The notes beneath the pieces were generated by a model. It was not told the DNA's origin, made no database searches, and was given only the letters and a program-made list of their open reading frames with translations. DNA of 64,000 bases, taken from contig NZ_BRXS01000004.1 of the NCBI RefSeq assembly GCF_030159095.1, forward strand, positions 62,001 to 126,000, written 5' to 3'. The stretch comes from Roseisolibacter agri (GTDB lineage Bacteria; Gemmatimonadota; Gemmatimonadetes; Gemmatimonadales; Gemmatimonadaceae). Shown here in pieces: positions 8,092 through 15,945 of this stretch. Position numbers and translations under genes: made by a program. The number at the start of each line of letters is the position of its first letter. Position 1 is the stretch's first letter.

Positions 8092-8808
8092 ATGGCTCGG
8101 ATGACCCTGGAGGACCTGGTCGATCAGCTGCGGAAGGCGTACGGCGACGCGCTGCGGGCGGTCGTGCTGTACGGCTCCGCGGCGGCGACGGACCACGTGC
8201 CGGAGCGCGCGGATTACAACGTCCTCGTGGTGACGGACGCGCTGGGGATGCCGCAGCTGCGGGCCGTCGCGGCCACCGCGCGCGCGTGGGGCGAGGCCGG
8301 CCATCCGCCGCCGCTGACGCTGACGACGGCCGAGTGGCGCGCGTCGGCCGACGTCTTCCCGATGGAGTACGCGGACCTGCTGGAGCGCCACCGCGTGCTG
8401 CACGGCGCGCTGCCGCTGGACGGCATCGCGGTCGACCTGCGCGACCTGCGCGTCGAGGTCGAGCAGCAGACCCTGGGCAAGCTGCTGCAGCTGCGGTCGG
8501 CCATCATGGCGACCGGCTGGGAGCCCAAGCGTCAGCTGGCGCTGCTGGAGGCCAGCCTGGGGACGTTCATGACCGTGTTCCGCGCCGTGCTGCGGCTGCA
8601 CGGCGAGCGCCCGCCGGCCGACCGCGAGGCGCTCGCCACCGCGGTGGGCGCGCGGGCCGGCTTCGACGCGGCGCCGTTCGTGCGCGTGGTGCGCCACGCG
8701 CGCGGGCAGGCGCGCCTGTCGCCCGACGCCGCGGCGGACGTCCTCGCCGGCTACCTGGCCGGCATGGAGCGCCTGGCCGCGCACGTGAACGGCTTCACGC
8801 ACGCCTGA
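8092..8808 (+). CDS. Nucleotidyltransferase-fold protein with incomplete metal site
   Basis: The 238-residue protein resembles the minimal nucleotidyltransferase (Pol beta-like) superfamily. The N-terminal domain has LYGSAAATD (G28-S29), matching the GS motif. Where the two metal-binding aspartates are expected (DxD), it reads D41-Y42-N43, so one ligand is replaced by Asn. The C-terminal half, from about residue 115, is an all-helical domain. The activity may be lost or altered. The start is ATG 8092, 26 bases after the TPM stop. Its position between TPM and LemA suggests one transcript. Confidence 0.65.
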   Translation: MARMTLEDLVDQLRKAYGDALRAVVLYGSAAATDHVPERADYNVLVVTDALGMPQLRAVAATARAWGEAGHPPPLTLTTAEWRASADVFPMEYADLLERHRVLHGALPLDGIAVDLRDLRVEVEQQTLGKLLQLRSAIMATGWEPKRQLALLEASLGTFMTVFRAVLRLHGERPPADREALATAVGARAGFDAAPFVRVVRHARGQARLSPDAAADVLAGYLAGMERLAAHVNGFTHA

Positions 8809-8871
8809 CGGCGTGCGCCCGATCTTCGCTGGACCTGCCGCACCACACCAACACCAAGAGAGAGGACACGC

Positions 8872-9546
8872 ATGCGTGACCGCATCACGCGCCGTTCGCT
8901 GACGCGCCGCGCCCTGGTGGGCGCCCTGGCGGCCGGGCTCGCGCTGAGCACTTCGGGCTGTGGCTACAACCGCATCCAGACGCTCGACGAGCAGGCCGCG
9001 CAGGCGAAGCAGCAGATCGAGGTGCAGCTGCAGCGCCGCGCCGACCTGATCCCGAACCTGGTGGCGACGGTGAAGGGCTACGCGCAGCAGGAGGAGACGA
9101 TCTTCACGCGCGTCGCCGAGGCGCAGCGCGGGCTCACGGGCGCGCTGGCGCGGCCGGGCGGCGGCGACCCGCAGGAGCTGGCGAACGCGAACGACAACCT
9201 GTCGCGCGCGCTGATCCCGATGATGACGCTCGTCACCTCGTATCCGCAGCTGCAGTCGAACCAGCAGTTCATGCGGCTGCAGGACGAGCTGACCGGGACG
9301 GAGAACCGCATCGCGACGTCGCGCTCGGACTACAACGGCGCGGTGCGCGAGTACAACACGCTGATCCGCACCTTCCCGACGGCGATCACCGCGAAGGTGA
9401 CGGGCGCGAAGCAGCGGCCGTACTTCGAGGTCACGAACGCCGGCGCGCGCGAGGCGCCCACGGTCGACTTCTCGCGGCCGGGCGCGACCACGCCGGCTCC
9501 GGCTCCGGCGCCCGCGCCGGGCGCGCCGACGCCGGCGCCGCGCTGA
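8872..9546 (+). CDS. lemA: LemA family protein
   Basis: The 224-residue protein has an N-terminal signal with a possible lipobox (LSTSGC) followed by the LemA helical domain: YNRIQTLDEQAAQAK, RRADLIPNLVATVKGYA, and the repeated NxxxREYNTLIRTFP-type helix near residue 165. The C-terminal 35 residues are Pro/Ala-rich and unlike the core family. LemA proteins are envelope-anchored with the helical bundle outside the membrane, and they commonly neighbour TPM proteins, as here. The gene ends 27 bases before the perfect terminator hairpin at 9574-9631. Confidence 0.93.
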   Translation: MRDRITRRSLTRRALVGALAAGLALSTSGCGYNRIQTLDEQAAQAKQQIEVQLQRRADLIPNLVATVKGYAQQEETIFTRVAEAQRGLTGALARPGGGDPQELANANDNLSRALIPMMTLVTSYPQLQSNQQFMRLQDELTGTENRIATSRSDYNGAVREYNTLIRTFPTAITAKVTGAKQRPYFEVTNAGAREAPTVDFSRPGATTPAPAPAPAPGAPTPAPR

Positions 9547-9573
9547 GCGGACGAGCGCGAGGCACACAGGACG

Positions 9574-9631
9574 CCCACGCGTGACGAGGGGCCGCCGAGC
9601 AACTGCTCGGCGGCCCCTCGTCACGCGTGGG
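9574..9631. terminator. Perfect 27-bp bidirectional terminator hairpin
   Basis: Bases 9574-9600 and 9605-9631 are perfect inverted repeats of 27 bp around an AACT loop. The element lies exactly between the stop of lemA (plus) and the stop of the SusD-like gene (minus, 9646) and can serve both transcripts. Confidence 0.85.
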
Positions 9632-9645
9632 AACGCGGTGCCGGC

Positions 9646-10977
9646 TCAGTAGCCGGCGTTCTGCGTCAGCCCCGGCGCGACGTCGCGGTCGCGCTGCGGC
9701 ACTGGATACAGCGCCTGCGTCGTCTTGGCGCCCTTGGCGGCGAGGAAGCTCGTCGCGAGCCCCGTGCGCACCATGTCCGGCCAGCGGTCGCCCTCGAACG
9801 CCAGCTCCAGCCGGCGCTCCAGGATGATCGCGTCGATGACGGCCTGCTGCGTCGTCGCCGCCACCGGCGCGACGCCCGCGCGCGTGCGCACCTTGTTCAG
9901 CTGCACGACCGCCTCCGCGAGGCGGTTCAGGCGTGCCAGCGCCTCGGCCTCGATCAGCACCACCTCGGCGTAGCGGATGACGTGCATGTGCTCCGTGCCC
10001 GAGACGCTGCGGAACTTGGCGCCGTACACGCGCGTGCCGCTCGTCTGGATGTTCCAGGCGAGGCGCGTGTCCGTGGCCGCGTAGGCGCTGCGCAGGTCGG
10101 TCGTCGGCGCCACCTCGTACCGCCCGCCGAGCGTCTTCGGGAAGTAGTAGTAGCTCTCGCTGTTCTGGTCCGTGTCGCTGAAGCGCAGGCGGAAGATGTC
10201 CTCCGCCGTCGCCGAGCCGGTGAGCGAGAAGAGGTCCGAGTACGTCGGCACGAGCGTGTAGCCCATCGCGTCGACCGACTGCGCGGCGGCGAGCGCGCCC
10301 GCCCAGTCGGCGCGGTAGAGCTTCACGCGCGCCCGCAGCGCGCGCACGGCGCCGAGCGAGGCCGTCGTGGTGCGCTTGCCGGAGCCGATGTACTTCTCGG
10401 CCGAGTCGAGGTCGGCGAGGATCTGCCGATAGACCGTCGCGGTGTCGGCGCGGGCGACCTGGCCGGCCTCCTCGGCGCTCGTCGTCGGCTGGGTGACGAC
10501 CGGCACGGCGCCCCAGAGCTTGGTGGCGTTGTGGTGCCCCAGCGCGCGGAGGAAGTAGGCCTCGCCCTTGTACTGGTCGCGCAGCGCCGTCGTGAGGTAC
10601 GTCGCGTCGGGCATGCGGGCCAGCACGTTGTTGGCCGTGTTGATGCCCGTGTAGATCTGCCGCCAGATGCCGGCCGTCGTGGTGTTGTCGGCGAGCAGCG
10701 CGTTCTGGTCGGCGTTGCGGTAGGTGGAGAACGTGCCGCTGTGCGACGTGTTGTCGCTGGACAGGTCGCCGAAGATGACGAAATCGGTGCCGTAGTAGCG
10801 GCCGCTTCCGAGGGCGTCGTACATGCCGGCGACGGCGGCGGCCGCGCTCACCGGATCGGTGATCGCGGTGGTGGCGGCGACGGCGGTCGTCGGCGGGGTG
10901 GTCAGGATGTCGTCGGCGCTGCAGCCCACCGCCGCGAGGGCGAGGAGGGCGCCGGAGGCCCACTGTCGGATGCGCAT
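9646..10977 (-). CDS. SusD/RagB-like outer-membrane lipoprotein (pair 1)
   Basis: The 443-residue lipoprotein has the lipobox AAVGC near residue 19 and the SusD helical TPR-like fold: DPVSAAAAVAGMYDAL at the N-terminus, YFLRALGHHNATKLWG and RYAEVVLIEAEALARL further on, and the family C-terminal region LERRLELAFEGDRWPDMVR. SusD-like proteins cap the SusC pore at the cell surface and bind glycan or peptide before import. The start ATG 10977 gives the signal peptide directly. It lies 47 bases downstream of its SusC partner on the same strand and ends before the hairpin at 9574-9631. Confidence 0.93.
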   Translation of the reverse strand: MRIRQWASGALLALAAVGCSADDILTTPPTTAVAATTAITDPVSAAAAVAGMYDALGSGRYYGTDFVIFGDLSSDNTSHSGTFSTYRNADQNALLADNTTTAGIWRQIYTGINTANNVLARMPDATYLTTALRDQYKGEAYFLRALGHHNATKLWGAVPVVTQPTTSAEEAGQVARADTATVYRQILADLDSAEKYIGSGKRTTTASLGAVRALRARVKLYRADWAGALAAAQSVDAMGYTLVPTYSDLFSLTGSATAEDIFRLRFSDTDQNSESYYYFPKTLGGRYEVAPTTDLRSAYAATDTRLAWNIQTSGTRVYGAKFRSVSGTEHMHVIRYAEVVLIEAEALARLNRLAEAVVQLNKVRTRAGVAPVAATTQQAVIDAIILERRLELAFEGDRWPDMVRTGLATSFLAAKGAKTTQALYPVPQRDRDVAPGLTQNAGY

Positions 10978-11024
10978 GATGGCGTTGGTTTGGATCGCTC
11001 GGGTCACGGAGACGTGGGCCGCGC

Positions 11025-14000
11025 TCAGAAGGCGCCGCTGAGGCCGATCGAGATCGTGCGCGCGCGCGGGTAGGCGTAGAAGTCCTGGCCCAGCGCGGTG
11101 TTCGCGTTCGATCCGTTGCTGTTCACGTCCGGATCGTAGCCGAGATAGTCCGTCCACAGCTTCAGGTTGCTGCCGGTCACGAACAGGCGCGCGTTCGACA
11201 CGCCGCCGCGCCCCACGATCGCGCTCGGGAGGCGGACGCCGAACGTCACGTCCTGCAGGCGCACGTAGGAGCCGTCCTCGACGTAGCGGCTGGAGACGAA
11301 GTCCGCGCCGGAGGTGCCGTTGTAGCTGGCGCGCGGCACGTCGGTGACGTCGCCCGGCTTCTGCCAGCGCTTCAGGACGTTCGCGATCTTGTTGTCCGTG
11401 TTGTAGCCGGCGTCGTCGGAGTACTCGCGGAACAGGTTGAAGACCTTCGCGCCCTGCGAGAACTGCACGAACGCGTTCAGGTCGAAGGCCTTCCACGTGA
11501 AGGAGTTCCGCAGGCCGCCGTAGTACTGCGGATGCGGGCTGCCGACGTACTGACGGTCGGCGGCCACCGGCGACGTGGTGAGCGTGCCGTCCGCCTTGCG
11601 GAACTGCGCGTCGCCGGTCTGCGGATCGACGCCGGCGAACTTGTACGTGAAGAAGACGCCGATCGGCTGCCCGACCGCGACGTAGTTCACCGCGCCGATG
11701 CCGCTGGCGAAGGGCTGGTTCTGGTACAGGCCCACGACCTTGTTCGCGTTGTGCGAGACGTTGAAGTCCGTGGTCCAGTCGAAGCCGCCCTTCTCGCGCG
11801 CGCGGAAGTTCTGCGTCGTCACCTGGAGCTCGACGCCCGCGTTCTTCACGCTGCCGACGTTGTCGAAGATCGTCGTGAAGCCGCTGGTCGTGGGCACGGG
11901 GCGCGACACGAGCAGGTCGGTCGTCAGCTTGCTGTAGTAGTCCGCGATGACCGTCACGCGGCCGTCGAGGAAGCCGAGGTCGATGCCGACGTCGCTCTCG
12001 CGCGTGGACTCCCAGCGCAGGTCCTCGTTGCCCAGCGCGTCCGGCGCGATGCCCGCCGTGCCCGCGTAGTTGGCGCGCGCGTACGACGTCAGGTAGCCGT
12101 AGAGCGTGGGGATCGCCTGGTTGCCGGTCACGCCGTAGCTGCCGCGCAGCTTCATCGTCGCGAAGCGGCGCATGCCCGACAGCAGCGACTCGTCGCTCAC
12201 GTTCCAGCCCAGCGACACGGCCGGGAAGACGCCGTAGCGGCGGTCCTTGCCGAAGCGCGACGAGCCGTCGGTGCGCAGGCTGGCCGTCACCAGGTACCGG
12301 CCGTTGAGCGAGTAGCTCGCGCGCGAGAACGCGGAGAGCAGGTTGGCCTGCGTCGCGCGCCCGTCGTACGTCACGATCTTGCCGGCGGAGCCCGGGTACT
12401 GGAACTGGTCGCTCCCGAAGCCCTCGCCGCGCAGGAAGAGGATCTCGTTGTGGTTGAACTCCGCGCTCGAGCCGACGGTGAGCGTCAGCTTCTGCGCCTC
12501 GGAGCGGAGCAGGTCCGCGTCGGCGTACGCCTCGCTGACGAACTTCGTCGACGTCGTGGTGCCCTGCTGCGCGACGCCGGTGGCGCCCACGGCGTAGGTG
12601 TCCGCGACGCGCGGCGAGTCCCAGCGGCGCTCGTTCAGATCGTACACGTCGGCGCCGAAGCGGCCGTTGATGCGCAGGCGGTCCGTCGCCTCGAACGCCG
12701 CCTCGACGCTGCCGAGGGCGCGCAGCGAGTTGCCCGGCGCCTTGTTGTAGGTCGCCAGCGCGACCGAGTTGGCGTACGCCAGCCCGTCGGCCGACGAGGA
12801 GAACGTCGTCGTGCCCTCCTTGTAGATCGGCACGTTCGGCTGGTTCGCCTGCGCGTTCGCCTGCGGGCCGACGATCGTGTTGTCGTTCTCCGTGCGGTCG
12901 AAGTGCTCGCGCGTGAGCGCCAGCGACGAGCGCAGCGTGAGCTTCGACGTGGCGGTCGCGTCCAGGTTCACGCGCCCGCTGCCGCGGTTGTAGCCGCTGC
13001 CCATCACGATGCCGTCCTGCCCGAAGCGCGAGCCCGAGATCAGGTACTGGAACCGGTCGCCGCCGCCGCTCGCCGTGAGGTTGAAGTTCGACACGGGCGC
13101 GGTGCGCAGCACGGCGCTCTGCCAGTCGGTGTCGATCGCGTCGTCGGTGCCCGGCGTGAAGAGCGGGTCCTCGCCGTCGTTCGTCGCGGCCTCGTTCATG
13201 AAGGCGACGTACTGCTGCGCGTTGAGCATCGGCAGCCGGCGCGCGGACTTCTGCTGCCCGTAGTAGGCGTTGAACGTGAAGCGCGGGCCGGAGATCGCGC
13301 CGCGCTTCGTCGTGATCAGGATGACGCCGTTCGAGGCGCGCGAGCCGTAGATCGCGGCGGCCGCGGCGTCCTTCAGCACGTCGATGCGGTCGATCTCGTC
13401 CGGGTTGAGGCCCGTGACGGCGGTCATGCCCTGGCCGCCGAAGCCGATCTGCGAGGCGTTCTCCTGGATCAGCGGCACGCCGTCGATGACGTAGAGCGGC
13501 TGGTTGCTCGCCGAGATCGACGAGGCGCCGCGGACGCGCACCGTGATGCCGTTGCCGGGGTTGCCGGCGTTCTGCGTGACCTGCACGCCCGGCGCCTTGC
13601 CCTGGAGCGCGGCGTCCACGCCGGCCACCGGGGTGTTCCGCACCTGCTCGCCGCCGACCTGCGCGACGGAGCTGCTGACCTCCGCGCGGCTGCGCGTGCC
13701 GTAGCCGACGACGACCACGTCGGAGAGCACGGCGGCCTGCGTCGCGAGCGCGATCTCGAGCTCCGCGCCGCTGCCGGACACCGTGACCTGGCGGGTCTGC
13801 GGCCGGAAGCCGATGCGCTGGACGCGCACGGTGACGGTGCCCGGCCGCGTGTTGCGCACGACCAGGCGGCCCGCGGCGTCGGTCGTGCCGCGCGCCGCGC
13901 CGCCGACGAGGATCTGCGCGTTCGGGACGGGCTGGCGCGTCGCCGAGTCGACGACCGTGACGCGGATGCTCGGTGCATCCTGCGCGTGGGCGGCACGGGC

Positions 14001-14063
14001 GCCGGCGAGCGCCACCACGGCGCTCGCGAGCACGACGGACGAGGCGCGGCTGCGACCTCTCAT
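11025..14063 (-). CDS. SusC/RagA-like TonB-dependent outer-membrane transporter (pair 1)
   Basis: The 1012-residue protein has a signal peptide (AAHAQD cleavage near residue 28), a carboxypeptidase-regulatory-like beta-sandwich at about 30-110, the VVVVGYGT segment, a plug domain at about 120-230 with the SusC signatures PLYVIDGVP and YGSRASNGVILITTKRG, and a 22-strand-type barrel to the C-terminus, ending in Phe. Start ATG 14063 is preceded by a good GGAGG at spacing about 7. With the downstream SusD it makes an energy-dependent importer of oligosaccharides or peptides; the substrate cannot be inferred. Confidence 0.95.
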   Translation of the reverse strand: MRGRSRASSVVLASAVVALAGARAAHAQDAPSIRVTVVDSATRQPVPNAQILVGGAARGTTDAAGRLVVRNTRPGTVTVRVQRIGFRPQTRQVTVSGSGAELEIALATQAAVLSDVVVVGYGTRSRAEVSSSVAQVGGEQVRNTPVAGVDAALQGKAPGVQVTQNAGNPGNGITVRVRGASSISASNQPLYVIDGVPLIQENASQIGFGGQGMTAVTGLNPDEIDRIDVLKDAAAAAIYGSRASNGVILITTKRGAISGPRFTFNAYYGQQKSARRLPMLNAQQYVAFMNEAATNDGEDPLFTPGTDDAIDTDWQSAVLRTAPVSNFNLTASGGGDRFQYLISGSRFGQDGIVMGSGYNRGSGRVNLDATATSKLTLRSSLALTREHFDRTENDNTIVGPQANAQANQPNVPIYKEGTTTFSSSADGLAYANSVALATYNKAPGNSLRALGSVEAAFEATDRLRINGRFGADVYDLNERRWDSPRVADTYAVGATGVAQQGTTTSTKFVSEAYADADLLRSEAQKLTLTVGSSAEFNHNEILFLRGEGFGSDQFQYPGSAGKIVTYDGRATQANLLSAFSRASYSLNGRYLVTASLRTDGSSRFGKDRRYGVFPAVSLGWNVSDESLLSGMRRFATMKLRGSYGVTGNQAIPTLYGYLTSYARANYAGTAGIAPDALGNEDLRWESTRESDVGIDLGFLDGRVTVIADYYSKLTTDLLVSRPVPTTSGFTTIFDNVGSVKNAGVELQVTTQNFRAREKGGFDWTTDFNVSHNANKVVGLYQNQPFASGIGAVNYVAVGQPIGVFFTYKFAGVDPQTGDAQFRKADGTLTTSPVAADRQYVGSPHPQYYGGLRNSFTWKAFDLNAFVQFSQGAKVFNLFREYSDDAGYNTDNKIANVLKRWQKPGDVTDVPRASYNGTSGADFVSSRYVEDGSYVRLQDVTFGVRLPSAIVGRGGVSNARLFVTGSNLKLWTDYLGYDPDVNSNGSNANTALGQDFYAYPRARTISIGLSGAF

Positions 14064-14149
14064 GAACGAACCTCCGAAAGGAGAAGGGGCAGCGACCGGT
14101 ACGGAACGTAGGGTCGCTGGGACGGACCGGGCCCACGTGCACGCAGGCC

Positions 14150-14169
14150 GTCCCACCAGGAGGTGGGAC
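14150..14169. promoter_or_regulatory. GTCCCACC-AGGA-GGTGGGAC palindrome upstream of SusC 1
   Basis: A perfect 8-bp inverted repeat with a 4-base spacer lies 87 bases before the SusC start. The same GTCCCAC/GTGGGAC arms recur at 39787-39807 and, less perfectly, at 29845-29858, also in promoter regions. It could be an operator or a leader hairpin. Confidence 0.45.
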
Positions 14170-14223
14170 GTGCGCGCTGCCGCGGAGCACCTCAAAGTGA
14201 GCCGGCCCGGGCGAATACACAAA

Positions 14224-14262
14224 TGGCTCGGCCGCCCGGCAGGACGCCGGGCGGCCGAGCCA
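14224..14262 (-). terminator. Terminator hairpin after metG
   Basis: A perfect 17-bp inverted repeat (14224-14240 and 14246-14262) with a 5-base loop follows the metG stop at 14300 and closes the dnaE-accA-PSP1-metG operon before the SusC 1 promoter region. Confidence 0.8.
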
Positions 14263-14299
14263 GTGGCGCGCCGCGCCGGGTGCGGCGCGGCAGGGCGCG

Positions 14300-15865
14300 T
14301 CAGGCCGTCGCGGGCTTCGGCTCCGGCCGCGGGAAGAGGCCCGCGCCCTTCGTCACCGACCATCCCGTCGGGTCGATCGACGGCAGCGTCGCGAACGCGA
14401 CGCGCGCGGCCGCCTCGTGCCCCGCCGCCGGCGCGCCGAGCGTGGCCCACAGCTCCTCGGCCTTCGCGGGCATGAAGGGGGCGAGCGCGACGCTCACCGT
14501 CACGAGCTGGCGCACCAGCGTGCCGAGCACCGCCTCGAGCGCGGCCCGCTGCGCCGGATCCTTGGCCAGCGTCCACGGCTGGCGCTCCTGCACGAAGGCG
14601 TTGGCGCGAAAGACGATCTGCCAGATCGCCTCCAGCCCCTGGTGCAGCAGGTAGCCGCGCGATCCGTCCATCGCCGCGTGGTACGCGGCCAGGTCCGCGG
14701 CGTCGGCCGCGAGGATGGCGGCGTCGAAGGTCGCGGGCACCACGCCGGCGCAGTACTTCTCGACCATCGCGACCGTGCGGCTCGCGAGGTTGCCGAGCGC
14801 GTTCGCGAGGTCCGCGGTGTAGCGCTCCTCGAAGCGCTCCCACGAGAAGTTGCCGTCGCCGTCGAACGGCACCTCGCGCAGCAGGAAGTAGCGGAAGGCG
14901 TCGGCGCCGAAGCGGTCGATCGCCTCGCCCAGCTCCAGCTTCACGCCGGCGCTCTTGCTGAACCGCTCGCCGCCCAGGTTGACGAAGCCGTGCGCCCACA
15001 CGCGCTCGGGGAGCGGCAGCCCGGCCGCCTGCAGCATCGCGGGCCAGATCACGCAGTGGAAGCGCGTGATGTCCTTGCCGATGACGTGCAGCTGCGCGGG
15101 CCAGCGCGCCTCGTAGCCCGCCTCGGGGAAGCCCGTCGCGGTGAGGTAGTTGGGCAGCGCGTCGAACCAGACGTACGTCGTCTGCGTCTCGCCGTCGCCG
15201 GTGGGGCGGGGGAAGGGCACGCCCCACGCGAAGCGCGAGCGGCTCGCCGAGACGTCCTCCAGCCCCTGCGCGAGCAGGCCGAGGATCTCGTTGCGGCGGC
15301 TCTCGGGCTGGCAGAAGTCGGGGCGCTCGCGCAGCAGCGTCTCGAGGAACTGCTGGTAGCGCGAGAGGCGGAAGAACCAGTTGGTCTCCCGCGTCCACTG
15401 CAGCTCGCGCGTCGGATGCAGCGGACACTTCCCGTCGACGATCTCGCCCTCGCTCTTGAACGCCTCGCAGCCGACGCAGTACCAGCCCTCGTACGCCTTC
15501 TCGTAGAAGTCGTCGGGGCTGCGCTCGAAGATGCGCGCGATGAGCGCGCGCACGCCCGCCTGGTGCGTCGCGGTCGTCGTGCGGATGAACTGGTCGTACG
15601 AGATGCCGAGCCGCGCCCACATCGCGAGGAAGCTCTCGGCCACCTGGTCGACAAGCGCCTGCGGCGTGACGCCGCGGTCGGCGGCGGTCTGCGCGACCTT
15701 CTGCCCGTGCTCGTCCATCCCGATGAGGAAGTGGACGGCGCGCCCGGCCTGCCGCTGATAGCGGGCGATGGTGTCCGCGCCGATCTTCTCGAACGCGTGG
15801 CCCAGGTGGGGCTCGCCGTTCGCGTAGTCGATGGCAGTGGTCAGGTAGAACGGGGCGTCAGGCAA
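14300..15865 (-). CDS. metG: Methionyl-tRNA synthetase
   Basis: The 521-residue protein is a class I aminoacyl-tRNA synthetase charging tRNA with Met. It shows the HIGH-type motif HLGH at about residues 21-24, a CP domain with YCVGCEAF and GKCPLH suggesting one zinc knuckle, the KMSKS-type loop RFSKSAG, and a helical anticodon domain. There is no C-terminal tRNA-binding (EMAP/Trbp111) extension, so it is the short form. No ATG fits the start; TTG 15865, preceded by GAGG nine bases upstream, starts the protein just before PFYLTTAIDYANG. It is last in the dnaE operon and next to the PSP1 gene, a pairing also seen in Firmicutes. Confidence 0.93.
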   Translation of the reverse strand: MPDAPFYLTTAIDYANGEPHLGHAFEKIGADTIARYQRQAGRAVHFLIGMDEHGQKVAQTAADRGVTPQALVDQVAESFLAMWARLGISYDQFIRTTTATHQAGVRALIARIFERSPDDFYEKAYEGWYCVGCEAFKSEGEIVDGKCPLHPTRELQWTRETNWFFRLSRYQQFLETLLRERPDFCQPESRRNEILGLLAQGLEDVSASRSRFAWGVPFPRPTGDGETQTTYVWFDALPNYLTATGFPEAGYEARWPAQLHVIGKDITRFHCVIWPAMLQAAGLPLPERVWAHGFVNLGGERFSKSAGVKLELGEAIDRFGADAFRYFLLREVPFDGDGNFSWERFEERYTADLANALGNLASRTVAMVEKYCAGVVPATFDAAILAADAADLAAYHAAMDGSRGYLLHQGLEAIWQIVFRANAFVQERQPWTLAKDPAQRAALEAVLGTLVRQLVTVSVALAPFMPAKAEELWATLGAPAAGHEAAARVAFATLPSIDPTGWSVTKGAGLFPRPEPKPATA

Positions 15866-15945
15866 TCGGTCGGACCTCAGGCGTGGTGCGGGATGGTGCG
15901 GAGCGCTCCCGAAATGTCGCACCCCCCACAAGCCGCGGGCGGCGG

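Noticed and set aside
14064-14299. Riboswitch in front of SusC 1
   Set aside because: A short palindrome is present, but no conserved cobalamin, TPP or similar core sequence could be recognised.
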